A stretch of DNA of 64,000 bases from Alteromonas gracilis (GTDB lineage Bacteria; Pseudomonadota; Gammaproteobacteria; Enterobacterales; Alteromonadaceae). Shown here in pieces: positions 26,681 to 36,883 of this stretch. Every line of letters begins with the position of its first letter. The first letter of the stretch is position 1. The notes beneath the pieces are model-generated. The model was not told the origin of the DNA and did not search any database. It was given only the letters and a program-made list of their open reading frames with translations. Both the position numbers and the translations under genes were made by a program. The stretch is taken from contig NZ_PVNO01000029.1 of the NCBI RefSeq assembly GCF_002993325.1, positions 62,001-126,000 of the forward strand, given 5' to 3'.

Positions 26681-28054
26681 TTAAACCGTGCTAGGATCGG
26701 GATCGCTTGGCTGCATTTTTGCTTTTGCAACTTCCCGTTCCTCTGTTGTAATCTCTTCTATTTCAACAGCTCTTCTGCACATCAACATCAATGTGCCCAT
26801 GTAGGCTATAAGTAGTACCGTATAAATAACCAAGTACAGGGTAAACGAGAGTGCTATATTCCCGGGCGGCAGCTGCGTAACGGCGTCAGCGGTTTTCAGT
26901 ACGCCGCTCACCAAATAAGGCTGTCTGCCGATTTCGGTTACATACCAGCCTGCAAGCGTGGCTATCCAACCGCTAAACGCCATACCAGTAAAGGTACGTT
27001 TAAGCCATAACGGGAAATCTTTTTTGCGTAGTAAGTACAGGCTGCCTATCCATGAAACCGCAAGCATTAGCATACCCATCCCTACCATTACCCTGAATCC
27101 GTAAAATACCGGCGCAACGGGAGGATGTTCGCCTTCGAATTCATTTAGCCCTTTGATTTCGCCCTTGAGCTCATGAGTAAGAATAAGGCTTGCACCGTAG
27201 GGAATAGGAATTTCAAAGTGATTTTCCTTACTTTCCTCATCGGGAATGGCAAAAAGTAACAAAGGCGCACCTTCGGTGGTCTCCCACAGCCCTTCCATCG
27301 CCGCCACTTTTTGTGGTTGGTGTTCAAGGGTATTTAAACCGTGCATGTCGCCGGCAAATATCTGAAGTGGTATTAACACTGCTGCCGTATAGGTAGCGGT
27401 TTTAAGTGCGAGTTTAGGCGCAAGCTTATCGTCGCCCTTAAGCATGCGATAGGCTGAAAGCCCAGCTATAAGAAAACTGGCCGTAAGCCCTGAGGCTAAC
27501 ATCATGTGAACAAAGCGGTAGGGGAAAGAAGGGTTAAAAATAATTTCCTTCCAGTTTGTTGCATACACCACACCGTCGACCACTTCAAAACCCTGCGGCG
27601 TTTGCATCCAGCTATTTAATGCCAATATCCAGAAGGCAGACGTAGTGGTGCCCAGCGCGACGATGAGGGTAGACGCAGTATGCAGCCAGTTAGGAACCCG
27701 GCGTATGCCAAATAGCATGATACCTAAGAAAGTGGCTTCTAAGAAAAAGGCAGTAAGCACCTCGTAACCTAAAAGCGGCCCAGCGACATTGCCCACCTTT
27801 TCCATAAACCCAGGCCAATTGGTGCCGAACTGAAATGACATTGTCACACCGCTTACCACGCCAAGCGCAAAGCTAAGTGCAAATACACGAACCCAAAAAC
27901 GATACATGCGCATCCATACAGGATGGCCTGAAGTGTTTGAGCGTAGTTTGAAATAAAATAAAAACCATCCCATTGCCATCGTGATGGTTGGAAACAAGAT
28001 ATGAAAGCTAATATTTAGCGCAAATTGTAAACGAGACAGCAAGAATGCATCCAC
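26681..28054 (-). CDS. cioA: Cytochrome bd-type quinol oxidase subunit I
   Basis: This 457-residue subunit carries the haems and the quinol site. Visible are the N-terminal LSRLQFALNISFHILFPTI with a haem-ligand His, GYEVLTAFFLEATFLGIMLFG, and the GDMHGLNTLEHQPQKVAAMEG stretch (first 20 residues conserved). The loop between the central helices is short compared with E. coli CydA (522 residues), the feature of CIO-type oxidases. The start is GTG at 28054. It is the second gene of a regulator-cioA-cioB operon on the minus strand. Confidence 0.92.
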   Translation of the reverse strand: MDAFLLSRLQFALNISFHILFPTITMAMGWFLFYFKLRSNTSGHPVWMRMYRFWVRVFALSFALGVVSGVTMSFQFGTNWPGFMEKVGNVAGPLLGYEVLTAFFLEATFLGIMLFGIRRVPNWLHTASTLIVALGTTTSAFWILALNSWMQTPQGFEVVDGVVYATNWKEIIFNPSFPYRFVHMMLASGLTASFLIAGLSAYRMLKGDDKLAPKLALKTATYTAAVLIPLQIFAGDMHGLNTLEHQPQKVAAMEGLWETTEGAPLLLFAIPDEESKENHFEIPIPYGASLILTHELKGEIKGLNEFEGEHPPVAPVFYGFRVMVGMGMLMLAVSWIGSLYLLRKKDFPLWLKRTFTGMAFSGWIATLAGWYVTEIGRQPYLVSGVLKTADAVTQLPPGNIALSFTLYLVIYTVLLIAYMGTLMLMCRRAVEIEEITTEEREVAKAKMQPSDPDPSTV

Positions 28055-28065
28055 AGAAGGCCCCC

Positions 28066-28623
28066 TTAGTTAACGCTGTTTTTTCCCGGAAGTAGCTTAT
28101 CCTTAAGCTCAAGCATACGACCTACGCCAGAACCCAACTTCATCAAAGTGTTAAGCTTTTCAGGTCCAAGATTTTGAAGTTCTTGTGACCATGCCGTAAT
28201 TGATTCGAGTAAATCGTGAATTTCGTTCAGTTTGTGTTGAGCGTTCGCCTCTTTTTCATTGGCTGGTGCGTCGAGCAGGAGATCCCGCAGCAAGCTCATA
28301 GTTGGGTCTATTTCCCGCTTCCTACGCTCTTCAAATACCCGATTAGCAAGCGTCCAGATATCGCCAGCGGGAATAAAGAACTCTTTTCTCTCCCCTGGTA
28401 CTAAGTGCTGTTTCACTAAGCGCCAAGACTGAAGCTCTTTTAAACCCATACTGGTGTTGCCTCTGGAGATATTCAGGGCGTCGGAGATTTCTTGCGCTGA
28501 AATGGGTTCTTCATTCAACACAATAAGCGCAAGGATTTGCCCTACGGTTCTATTGAACCCCCAGCGACTTCCCATTTCGCCAAAATGCATAACGGCAGAA
28601 GTAATTAACGGCGTCATTTTCAT
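28066..28623 (-). CDS. GbsR/MarR-type transcriptional regulator
   Basis: This 185-residue protein has a winged helix-turn-helix: GFNRTVGQILALIVLNEEP, ISAQEISDALNISRGNTSMG and LKELQSWRLVKQH. A helical C-terminus follows (~90-185). This is the GbsR-like branch of MarR regulators. It ends 11 bases before the cioA start and is therefore the first gene of the oxidase operon. It probably controls that operon and itself, in response to an unknown signal. Confidence 0.85.
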   Translation of the reverse strand: MKMTPLITSAVMHFGEMGSRWGFNRTVGQILALIVLNEEPISAQEISDALNISRGNTSMGLKELQSWRLVKQHLVPGERKEFFIPAGDIWTLANRVFEERRKREIDPTMSLLRDLLLDAPANEKEANAQHKLNEIHDLLESITAWSQELQNLGPEKLNTLMKLGSGVGRMLELKDKLLPGKNSVN

Positions 28624-28847
28624 TTTTATATTCCAGAAGTTTCAGAAATTACTGAAAGTTTATTGCGATAAATCAATAAACACAAGAGAAATTTAGTTTG
28701 TGAGCTATTTTTAATTGAAAATTTAATGATCATTAACTAAGGAGCTTTAAGAGATATAGCATGATCTTTGATAAGTAACTTGTTATCGTTGCTTAAATTT
28801 AATATTTAAAATGAAACCTAGCTTTCCCTAATTTCTCGGCCAAGGCA

Positions 28848-31574
28848 ATGCAACACAATACAGATAGAAAAAACACACAGCTTCAGAACTGTGAAGATGA
28901 GCCTATACATTTAATCGAAAGTGTTCAGAGCTTTGGATATGTCATAGCAATAGACCCTGAGTCAAAAAAAGTTCAGGTGGTAAGTGAAAATATCAACGAC
29001 CTTTTTAAGGTTGATATTGTACCCAACCAAACCCTTATTACCGAACTCATAGATGTCCCTTCTGCTGAAGCGCCAACTTTCCAAACCATATATGAAACGG
29101 TAAAAGGCGGTAACACTCGCCGCGCATATCAGTGGAAATTTGCCAAAAATGCGCTTTGGCTTGATAGTTGGGAAAAAGAAGGTAGTGGGGTAGCGTTTGA
29201 CTCAAACGGCTTACTTGTCATCGAATTAGAGCCTACACCGCAGCTTAGTTACGAAGCTGCTCAACAGTGGGTGCCGATGGACGTAGATATACGTACCTTG
29301 TTACCTGACGTGGATGACTGTGAGTCAACTAACGATGTTGCTGATGCTATCGCTCAAGTGTTCAAGAGATACATTGGTTTTAGCTCTGTCATGGTTTATC
29401 AATTTGATAAAGACTATTGCGGAGAAGTTATAGGAGAAGCAAAAGCCGCTTCTTCGCGGTCTTTCAAAGGATTAAAGTTCCCTGCATCTGATATACCGAG
29501 CCAAGCACGTGACTTGTATTTAAAAAATAGAGTACGCTGTGTATTTGATGTAGAAGAGGCGCCAATTGGCTTACAACCACCAATAGCAGAATCGGGTCGT
29601 CCTCCCGTCAATTTGTCCATGTCGATGGTCCGCTCGGTGTCTCCGCTTCATATTACCTATTTAAAAAATATGGGGGTTCGCTCTTCGTTTTCCGTTTCCC
29701 TTGTATTTGAAGGTAGGTTATGGGGTCTGCTGGCTTGCCACAACAACGAGCCTAAGTACATTGATCAGAAAAAGCGATTAGTATGCGAATCACTCGGTCA
29801 TTTGTATGCTTGGCAACTGCATACAAAAGCGCTACACGAAAAGAAAGAGCAGTTTCAAATTCGTCAGCGTAAGCTAAATAATATTATTCATCAGCTAACA
29901 ACTTATCCAAACCCATTAGAGGCCATTACTCAAAAAGAAGCAGGCCTTTTGGACGTGGCCAATGCATCAGGAATGGCGGTCATAACGCCAATCGATAAAT
30001 ACTTAGTGGGCAGAACACCGTCTGAAAAAACCTTAACCAGGCTACTTAACAAGTTGGTTGTTACCAATTCGGAAGAGTCGATAGCTATTAATAAGCTGGG
30101 AAATGAAGTCACTGAAGAATGCGACCTAAACGGCATTCGGGGTATGTACATATCTTGTGTGTCGGCAAAGTTGGGGTATTACACCGTATGGTTCAGAGAG
30201 CCTAAAGACAAAACCATACGCTGGGCAGGTAAAGACGCTGCGAAAAAAGATATTGGCAAATCACTCACTCCTCGTAACTCGTTTGATATGTACTTACAGA
30301 GCGTTGCTGACGAGTCAGTAGAGTGGACAGAAGACGACCAGCTAATTATCGAAGGCTTTGACCACTTATTTATTCCCTATGCACTTAGCCTAAAGGCATC
30401 TTTAGATAAGCAAATTAGTAAGCTGGAAGAACTAGATAAGGCCAAAGATCAATTCTTGGCAAGTATATCCCATGAGCTTCGTTCACCGCTCAATTCTATT
30501 GTTGGCTGGACCGATTTGGCATTAATGGATGTTAAAAACGTTGAAAGAATGACTGATGCTTTAGGTGTTATAAAGCGTGCGGCGTCTACGCAGGCGGCGT
30601 TAATTAATGACATTTTAGACTTGTCACGCATCATTTCAGGCACAATGAAGCTAAGTATTCATTCATTGAACATAGCTTCATCAATATCAGAAGTAGCGAA
30701 GTCGTTTGAGGCTGGGTTTGCGAGTAAAAATATTAAACTCTCTATAAATTGTGAAGACGATCACACCCAAATATTGGGAGATAATTTGCGAATAAAGCAG
30801 GTTATCAATAATTTGCTAAGTAATGCCCTCAAGTTCACGTCTAAAGGCGGCACGGTACATGTTCGCGGAAAACGAGAACATTCTAACTACTTGTTTCGTG
30901 TTAAAGACAACGGCAAGGGAATGACACAGGAACAAGTAGCCAGAGTATTTGAACGCTTTTATCAAGGTAAAAACGAGCATAATAAACACGGTCTTGGATT
31001 AGGGCTGTCTATTGTGAAAAGCCTTGTGGAAATGCATGGTGGCGAGATATACGCTGAAAGTGACGGGCTAAATTCGGGCACCACATTTTTTGTTTCCATG
31101 CCCATTGCGCCGCTTAGCCTGCACGATGATATTATCGAGACCAAAAACACGGAAATTAGTGATTTGACCGAGTCTCTGCGACTCGACGGCTTGCGCATAT
31201 TAGTGGCGGAAGACGAACAAGACGCAAGAGACTTCATTAAACTCTTCTTGGAATCAAATGGTGCTCGCGTCAACGTGGCGAAAAATGGTTTACTGGCATG
31301 GAAAGAGTTAAACGATATGCCAGAAGCATTCGACCTGTTGCTGTCAGATATTGGCATGCCTGAGATGGATGGGTTAGGTTTAGTTACTAAAATTCGTGCC
31401 AGCGAAGTTCCAGAAATAGCCAAGCTCAATGCAGTTGCGTTAACGGCTTACGCTTATACATCAGACAGAGTAAAAGCCCTTAAAGCAGGCTTTAATAACT
31501 ATGTTTCTAAACCGGTCGATGGTGAAGAGTTACTGACTATTTTGGAAATGTATTTGCCAGAATCTGCTCACTAG
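28848..31574 (+). CDS. Bacteriophytochrome hybrid histidine kinase
   Basis: This 908-residue red/far-red light sensor has a PAS-GAF-PHY module with the bilin-attachment Cys15 in NCEDEPIHLIESVQ. The GAF motif FPASDIPSQARDLYL is at ~211 and SPLHITYLKNMGV with the chromophore-contacting His at ~267. A HisKA domain (ASISHELRSPLNSIVGW, His ~541) and an ATPase domain (NLLSNALKF, GLGLGLSIVKSLVEMHGG) follow. The C-terminal receiver has LVAEDEQD, Asp in LLLSDIGMPEMDG (~834) and YVSKPVDG. No haem oxygenase, the usual source of biliverdin, is next to it. The gene stands alone, divergent from the cioAB operon. Confidence 0.95.
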   Translation: MQHNTDRKNTQLQNCEDEPIHLIESVQSFGYVIAIDPESKKVQVVSENINDLFKVDIVPNQTLITELIDVPSAEAPTFQTIYETVKGGNTRRAYQWKFAKNALWLDSWEKEGSGVAFDSNGLLVIELEPTPQLSYEAAQQWVPMDVDIRTLLPDVDDCESTNDVADAIAQVFKRYIGFSSVMVYQFDKDYCGEVIGEAKAASSRSFKGLKFPASDIPSQARDLYLKNRVRCVFDVEEAPIGLQPPIAESGRPPVNLSMSMVRSVSPLHITYLKNMGVRSSFSVSLVFEGRLWGLLACHNNEPKYIDQKKRLVCESLGHLYAWQLHTKALHEKKEQFQIRQRKLNNIIHQLTTYPNPLEAITQKEAGLLDVANASGMAVITPIDKYLVGRTPSEKTLTRLLNKLVVTNSEESIAINKLGNEVTEECDLNGIRGMYISCVSAKLGYYTVWFREPKDKTIRWAGKDAAKKDIGKSLTPRNSFDMYLQSVADESVEWTEDDQLIIEGFDHLFIPYALSLKASLDKQISKLEELDKAKDQFLASISHELRSPLNSIVGWTDLALMDVKNVERMTDALGVIKRAASTQAALINDILDLSRIISGTMKLSIHSLNIASSISEVAKSFEAGFASKNIKLSINCEDDHTQILGDNLRIKQVINNLLSNALKFTSKGGTVHVRGKREHSNYLFRVKDNGKGMTQEQVARVFERFYQGKNEHNKHGLGLGLSIVKSLVEMHGGEIYAESDGLNSGTTFFVSMPIAPLSLHDDIIETKNTEISDLTESLRLDGLRILVAEDEQDARDFIKLFLESNGARVNVAKNGLLAWKELNDMPEAFDLLLSDIGMPEMDGLGLVTKIRASEVPEIAKLNAVALTAYAYTSDRVKALKAGFNNYVSKPVDGEELLTILEMYLPESAH

Positions 31575-31592
31575 CAAATTGAAGCGTAGACG

Positions 31593-31621
31593 CTGCGCTA
31601 ACAGAGTTCTTGTTAGCGCAG
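31593..31621. repeat. Strong hairpin after the phytochrome gene
   Basis: A perfect 11-bp stem (CTGCGCTAACA / TGTTAGCGCAG) with a 7-nt loop lies 19 bases past the stop. It has no T-run, so termination is uncertain; it may stabilise the 3' end. Confidence 0.5.
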
Positions 31622-31735
31622 TACATTAAGTACGGTAACTAACGCATGAACGCACGTGAGCAAGAATGACGCGCAAAGATTAGCGCCAAACAGGGCGTCT
31701 TAGACATCGCTCATGGTTACCGCGAGTAGACACCG

Positions 31736-32785
31736 CTACCAGCGTTGAAGCAAACGTTGATAAGTCGTCTTGTCTAACAAAGACGCTCTGGTCGAAGGTG
31801 TTTCGTCTTTTACCAGTGATACCTGTGCTTGTTCCAACGATTCGTGAGCCTTGCCATCAATGAAGAACTTACTGTTTTTCGATGTAGGCTTCCCGTCGAG
31901 CGAATACGCAGTAGCCAGGCTATCAGACGACCGTGTTATATCACTATGACCTATAAAGTCAGCAATGCCATCGCCGTCAACATCTTTCGTTAACCAAGGC
32001 AATGAGAGAGGAGCGTTGAACTCCCCATTACTCTGCATAGAAGACACCGTTTCATTAAATCGTTCGATCATGCTTTTTGCGTCAGCAAGCTCTTTCCTAA
32101 CTGCGAGCTGAAAACCCGTTTGTGCCAGCGGTTTTGCCGAATAATGCAATGTTTCTTCGTTATCATTTGCCAACAGAATATTAAGTTCTCGAGCGAGCAG
32201 TTCTGTGGTTAGCAGGAATGGCGCTCGATCATCTGCAAGCTGACGAAATGCATCAAACGTACTTGGGTTTCGCGACCATTTTATCTCTTTGAGTGTTCTG
32301 AACATGGGGGTATTGGCAAAGCGATTTTCAATGGCAACGCGATTATCTTTGAGGTGGGGAAATAGCCTTACGCTCTCTACCTCGGCGTTTTTACTTACGG
32401 CATATAAGTAGGCGGGCAGGTAGACATCAGACAAAAGTAAGTTGCTACTATCTTCCCCTAAGTTAACGTAAGCAAATTCGCCATCTAATTTCCCCGTTAA
32501 AACAGAACTTCCCAAAAAAGCATCGCGCATCACGCGAAGCTCTACGTCTAACTCAGCTTTTTCAAACACTTTTTTCAGTAAGTTATTAATACGAGCGGGC
32601 TCGCCGTCATCGCTGATGTAAGTCTCGAAGGATGAGGCGCCAAGAGTTGTGGGTGCAGCGTGAAGTTGCGAAATATTGCAACAGTAAAGAATAAGGCTTA
32701 CGCTCAAGAATAAAGCGCGACGAGTGAAAAAGGAAAGCGGGAAAGCGTTACATCTTGCCAAAAGTGGACTCCGTACTGCAACCAT
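31736..32785 (-). CDS. Periplasmic solute-binding-like protein
   Basis: This 349-residue protein has an N-terminal hydrophobic export segment ending near SQLHAAP. The body resembles family-3 solute-binding proteins: RINNLLKKVFEKAELDVEL, LDGEFAYVN, DRAPFLLTTELLARELN and AQTGFQLAVRKELADA. A C-terminal stretch, DVDGDGIADFIGH, matches the calcium-binding DxDGDG pattern of EF-hand or VCBS-like repeats, unusual in this family. No transporter genes are adjacent. Its ligand and role, transport or sensing, are unknown. It lies downstream of the M28 peptidase gene on the same strand, separated by ~200 bases. Confidence 0.65.
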   Translation of the reverse strand: MVAVRSPLLARCNAFPLSFFTRRALFLSVSLILYCCNISQLHAAPTTLGASSFETYISDDGEPARINNLLKKVFEKAELDVELRVMRDAFLGSSVLTGKLDGEFAYVNLGEDSSNLLLSDVYLPAYLYAVSKNAEVESVRLFPHLKDNRVAIENRFANTPMFRTLKEIKWSRNPSTFDAFRQLADDRAPFLLTTELLARELNILLANDNEETLHYSAKPLAQTGFQLAVRKELADAKSMIERFNETVSSMQSNGEFNAPLSLPWLTKDVDGDGIADFIGHSDITRSSDSLATAYSLDGKPTSKNSKFFIDGKAHESLEQAQVSLVKDETPSTRASLLDKTTYQRLLQRW

Positions 32786-32859
32786 GCATTTACTACACTC
32801 TAATGCAGTTAGCGGTTTAATTCCAATAAACTCACCATTCGCAAAATTAACAAAATGTA

Positions 32860-32891
32860 AGCGACATCAATATATTGCATATTATGTCGCT
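32860..32891. repeat. Inverted repeat upstream of the solute-binding-like gene
   Basis: AGCGACAT and ATGTCGCT form an 8-bp stem with a 16-nt AT-rich spacer. Placed ~75 bases before the gene start, it could be an operator. Confidence 0.4.
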
Positions 32892-32949
32892 AACTTGATA
32901 AGTGAAATTATAAACTCAATGGGGAGCGTTTACTGTTTTAAACGTCGCC

Positions 32950-32978
32950 CAACCCCTAACTTATTAAGTAAGGGGTTG
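32950..32978 (-). terminator. Probable terminator of the M28 peptidase gene
   Basis: CAACCCCTAACTT pairs with AAGTAAGGGGTTG (one mismatch) around a short loop, just past the stop of the peptidase gene. A T-run is poor, so confidence is modest. Confidence 0.45.
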
Positions 32979-32990
32979 AGACTATTAGGT

Positions 32991-34403
32991 TTACTCGCCG
33001 AAGCTACCTGCGGGACCTGGGTAGACCACTACGCTTTCCACGCCATCTTTATTAACGCTTGCAACACCGAAGAAATAGTTGTCGATAACCACGTTCTCAA
33101 GTACCGCTTCAGTAACGTTACCCACATACTTACTGTATTCCCATTGCGGAGCATCAGTATGACGCCAATATACTTTGTATCCTTTGAGCTGAGGGTTCTC
33201 TTCAGCGTCTAGTGCATCCCACTTCAAAAAGGTTGAGGGCTGAACGGCGCCTGCAATCTCTACATTAGCTGGTGGGTTAGGGGCCCACGCCATTGCTGCA
33301 AGAGAAACCGCATTTAAGCCGGTAAGCTTCGCTGTGTAATCAAAATCAACGCCATCTAAGGTGTCACCATAGGCAATCCCGTCTTCTACGCGAAGGTCTT
33401 GGTGCTGGCGGGTATAGTTTTCGTTAGTTTCCATAATACGAATACCCGGATAGCCCAAGTCATTAAATGGGCGATGATGACCACCACGACCAAAGCGGTC
33501 TAAGCGATAAATCACCATGGTATCTAGATTCTCAATGTACTTGTCAGCAATGTTATCAATATAGCGGGCAAGGTTGCGACTTGGCGAGTCAACTTCACCC
33601 CCTGTGAAACGACGCATACGAGCTTCTTTTTCCGTCTCAGTTACTCGCGTCCCTTCAGCAAACAAGCGCGCGGTGGTGTTGTTGATTACACCGTTAACCC
33701 CTTCAATGTTGCCAATCATATCGTTATTTAAGACCGCTTTAATTCGCCACCCGTCTTTTTTGGCTTGGTTTGCCATAATACGCCCGCCGAAAAGCCCTTG
33801 CTCTTCGCCAGATAGTGCTGCATATACAATGCTGCCGTTGAACTTATATTTTGATAAAACCCGCGCAGCTTCAAGTGTTCCAGCTACACCCGAAGCATTA
33901 TCGTTAGCGCCTGGTGAGTCCGAGATGAAATCCATCACGTCAGACACCCGTGAGTCGATATCGCCAGACATGATCACGTATCGATTAGGATCTGTGGTGC
34001 CACGTTGAATGGCGATTACGCTAACAACCTCTACGGGTTCCGGAATACGCTTTTCTCCGCTAATCACTTCAGACTGATAGTACACCTCTAAGCAGCCACC
34101 ACATTCAGCCGAAATCTTGTCAAACTCAGACTTTATCCAACGCCGTGCCGCGCCTATGCCACGAGTATCAGATTCGGTTTCAGAAAGGGTGTGACGAGTG
34201 CCAAAGTTGACCAGAGTAGTAATGTCTTTCTCAATGTTTTCGACAGAAACGTTTTTGGCTATATCGTAAAGTGCTTGTTGCTGTTCGGTTTGTGCGTAAG
34301 TCGTGAAAGAGGCTGTACTACCCAGTAATACGGCAGATGCCAGTAGGCTGTTTTTTCTTATTTTTGCGCTGATGTTAGCAATTGTGGATAGGTTTTTTAT
34401 CAT
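32991..34403 (-). CDS. Exported M28-family zinc aminopeptidase with a C-terminal fibronectin-like domain
   Basis: This 470-residue protein has a signal region ending near SFTTYAQ, so it is periplasmic or secreted. The M28 metal site is visible: YVIMSGDIDSRV (Asp in the first ligand position), GANDNASGVAG (bridging Asp), ALSGEEQGLFG (catalytic Glu-Glu) and NNDMIG. A final His is plausible in GRGGHHRPFND. The C-terminal ~90 residues look like a fibronectin type III module (PPANVEIAGAVQP ... LKGYKVYWRHTDAPQW). It probably releases amino acids from extracellular peptides. Confidence 0.9.
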   Translation of the reverse strand: MIKNLSTIANISAKIRKNSLLASAVLLGSTASFTTYAQTEQQQALYDIAKNVSVENIEKDITTLVNFGTRHTLSETESDTRGIGAARRWIKSEFDKISAECGGCLEVYYQSEVISGEKRIPEPVEVVSVIAIQRGTTDPNRYVIMSGDIDSRVSDVMDFISDSPGANDNASGVAGTLEAARVLSKYKFNGSIVYAALSGEEQGLFGGRIMANQAKKDGWRIKAVLNNDMIGNIEGVNGVINNTTARLFAEGTRVTETEKEARMRRFTGGEVDSPSRNLARYIDNIADKYIENLDTMVIYRLDRFGRGGHHRPFNDLGYPGIRIMETNENYTRQHQDLRVEDGIAYGDTLDGVDFDYTAKLTGLNAVSLAAMAWAPNPPANVEIAGAVQPSTFLKWDALDAEENPQLKGYKVYWRHTDAPQWEYSKYVGNVTEAVLENVVIDNYFFGVASVNKDGVESVVVYPGPAGSFGE

Positions 34404-34558
34404 TGTTTTCTCCAGTGTTTATCTTTTCACCATAACGAATACGGTGGAAACGTACAATTAGAGTAAACGTGTGTAATGGTTGGTTATCGCAAGTAATAAA
34501 AGATGAACGTTAAGTTCGAATAACTCGGTGATTAAACCGGGTTCAAATAGACAATAAA

Positions 34559-34578
34559 AAGCCGGCGTCTGCCGGCTT
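34559..34578 (-). terminator. Terminator of fre
   Basis: An AAGCCGGC / GCCGGCTT stem with a 4-nt loop is followed on the minus strand by TTTTTATT. Confidence 0.85.
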
Positions 34579-34604
34579 GTTGGATATGAGCACTGCGTTA
34601 GTGT

Positions 34605-35300
34605 TTAGATAAACGCGAACGCGTCACCAAACAGATTCTCTACTTTCAAACCGCGCTGAGTAAAATCATCGCGTACAACTTTTGCCATTTCAAATCGACC
34701 GGCAACGTATACCTGAACGTTCGAGAAGTCAGCGTGGTCAGCCATCACTGCATGATGCACCCAACCCGTTCTGCCTTTCCACTCGTCGCAAGCAAATTCA
34801 ACAACGGGAACAAAAGTGAAGTGGTCGTTCGCATCGGCTAATGCATTAAGCTCTTCAGCTAAATATAAATCTGCCGCATGCTTCCCGCCCCAGTAAAGCG
34901 TAACCGGGGTCTTGTCGCCATTTTTCAGGTGCTCTTGTAAAATTGAGTAGGTATACGAGAAACCGGTACCTCCTGCAATTAACACCATTGGCAAGCCGTT
35001 GCTTTGCAAAAAGGCATTACCGTTGCCCACATTTATAACAATTTCACCCTCTGCGCGCATGCGTTCAAGCACTTCACCTGCATAGCTGTTGCCCGGCTCA
35101 GCACCAATGTGTAGCTCGATACGGCTATTGTCAAATGCGGCATTAGCAATAGAGAAGGGGCGCATATCTTTCTCGCCCATTACTACCATAGCGTATTGGC
35201 CTGCTTTGAATTCAACTGCACTTTCAGGCGTTAACTCAACTTTTTGTACCACTTCTGTTAAAGGCGTGATGCTTGCAACCTTGCATTTAATCTCTGACAT
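34605..35300 (-). CDS. fre: NAD(P)H-flavin reductase
   Basis: This 231-residue cytoplasmic enzyme reduces free flavins with NAD(P)H (E. coli Fre, 233 residues). The flavin-binding barrel shows FKAGQYAMVVMGEKDMRPFS. The nucleotide-binding half shows MVLIAGGTGFSYTYSIL, LYWGGKHAADLY and YVAGRFEMAKVVRD. It lies ~100 bases downstream of ubiD on the same strand, the same neighbour pair as in E. coli, so co-transcription is likely. Confidence 0.93.
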   Translation of the reverse strand: MSEIKCKVASITPLTEVVQKVELTPESAVEFKAGQYAMVVMGEKDMRPFSIANAAFDNSRIELHIGAEPGNSYAGEVLERMRAEGEIVINVGNGNAFLQSNGLPMVLIAGGTGFSYTYSILQEHLKNGDKTPVTLYWGGKHAADLYLAEELNALADANDHFTFVPVVEFACDEWKGRTGWVHHAVMADHADFSNVQVYVAGRFEMAKVVRDDFTQRGLKVENLFGDAFAFI

Positions 35301-35398
35301 GTATTCTCTTCTAACCTTTCTGCTTAGCGTAACGCCTTAATATGGGATATTAAAAAACCGCTCGTTTGCATTTTAATGAATTGGCTTAAACGTAGTGG

Positions 35399-36883
35399 CT
35401 ACATAATACCAAGACTATCCCAAATATCATCTACGCGTTTTTTAACGTCTTCATCCATCACGATGGGTACGCCCCATTCCCGATCGGTTTCGCCAGGCAT
35501 TTTATTGGTAGCATCCATTCCCATTTTTGAGCCGAGCCCTGAAACGGGCGATGCAAAATCTAAATAATCAATGGGCGTATTTTCTATCATTACCGTATCG
35601 CGGGCTGGGTCCATGCGGGTAGTAATTGCCCAAATAACGTCGTTCCAGTCACGCGCATTTACGTCATCGTCGCACACTATCACAAATTTAGTGTACATAA
35701 ACTGTCTTAAAAACGACCATACCCCCATCATCACTCGTTTCGCATGTCCAGGGTACTGTTTCTTCATCGTTACCACCGCCATGCGATAAGAGCAGCCTTC
35801 AGGTGGTAAGTAGAAGTCTACTATCTCCGGGAACTGCTTTTGTAAGATGGGCACGAATACTTCATTTAACGCGACACCTAAAATGGCGGGCTCATCGGGC
35901 GGACGACCAGTATAGGTTGAGTGATAGATAGGATTTTTACGGTGCGTAATGTGGGTAACAGTAAACACCGGAAAGTCATCCACTTCATTGTAATAACCGG
36001 TGTGGTCGCCGTAAGGGCCCTCAGGCGCAGTCTCACCCTGTGCTATGTAGCCTTCAAGCACAATTTCTGCGCTGGCAGGTACTTGCAAATCGTTACTGAT
36101 AGACTTAACCACTTCGGTTTTATCACCGCGAAGCAAGCCCGCAAAGGCGTATTCAGAAAGTGTATCTGGAACGGGGGTAACTGCCCCTAATATGGTAGCT
36201 GGATCTGCCCCGAGCGCTACGGATACAGGGTAGGGCTCCCCAGGGTGTGTTTGGCACCATTCACGAAAATCAAGTGCGCCACCACGGTGTGACAACCAGC
36301 GCATAATAAGTTTGTTTTTACCGATAACCTGCTGACGATAAATACCCAAGTTCTGACGCTTTTTATGGGGGCCTTTAGTTACACTTAAACCCCAAGTAAC
36401 AAGAGGCGCGGCGTCACCTGGCCAACAGCGCTGTACAGGAATTTTAGATAGATCTACGTCATCGCCCGTTAATACCACCTCCTGACAAGGCGCTTTTTTA
36501 AGTACCTTGGCAGGCATGTTCAGCACCTGCTTAAATACCGGAAGCTTTTCCCATAGGTCTTTAAGCCCTTTCGGCGGCTCAGGCTCTTTCAAGTAAGCGA
36601 GTAGTTTGCCTACTTCGCGCAATGCTTCTACAGAGTCTTGCCCCATGCCCATCGCCACGCGCTCTGGTGTACCAAAAAGATTGGCAAGAACCGGCATATC
36701 GTGGTTTTTAGGGTTTTCAAATAACAGAGCAGGGCCGCCAGCGCGCAAGGTGCGGTCTGCAATTTCCGTCATTTCTAAGTCGGTGTCTATGGGCTGGGTA
36801 ATGCGTACTAGTTCGCCCTTGGCCTCTAATTGGCGAATAAAGTCTCGTAAATCTTTGTATTTCATTAGTGCAGGTGTATCCAC
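35399..36883 (-). CDS. ubiD: 4-hydroxy-3-polyprenylbenzoate decarboxylase
   Basis: This 494-residue prenylated-FMN decarboxylase works in ubiquinone synthesis. It aligns by eye with E. coli UbiD (497 residues) from [20 protein letters not shown] on. Conserved stretches include [43 protein letters not shown] and [13 protein letters not shown], the last with active-site residues. The longest frame begins with GTG at 36883; the ATG at 36865 (MKYKDL) is an equally good start. The prenyl-FMN synthase ubiX is not in view. Confidence 0.95.
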   Translation of the reverse strand: MDTPALMKYKDLRDFIRQLEAKGELVRITQPIDTDLEMTEIADRTLRAGGPALLFENPKNHDMPVLANLFGTPERVAMGMGQDSVEALREVGKLLAYLKEPEPPKGLKDLWEKLPVFKQVLNMPAKVLKKAPCQEVVLTGDDVDLSKIPVQRCWPGDAAPLVTWGLSVTKGPHKKRQNLGIYRQQVIGKNKLIMRWLSHRGGALDFREWCQTHPGEPYPVSVALGADPATILGAVTPVPDTLSEYAFAGLLRGDKTEVVKSISNDLQVPASAEIVLEGYIAQGETAPEGPYGDHTGYYNEVDDFPVFTVTHITHRKNPIYHSTYTGRPPDEPAILGVALNEVFVPILQKQFPEIVDFYLPPEGCSYRMAVVTMKKQYPGHAKRVMMGVWSFLRQFMYTKFVIVCDDDVNARDWNDVIWAITTRMDPARDTVMIENTPIDYLDFASPVSGLGSKMGMDATNKMPGETDREWGVPIVMDEDVKKRVDDIWDSLGIM

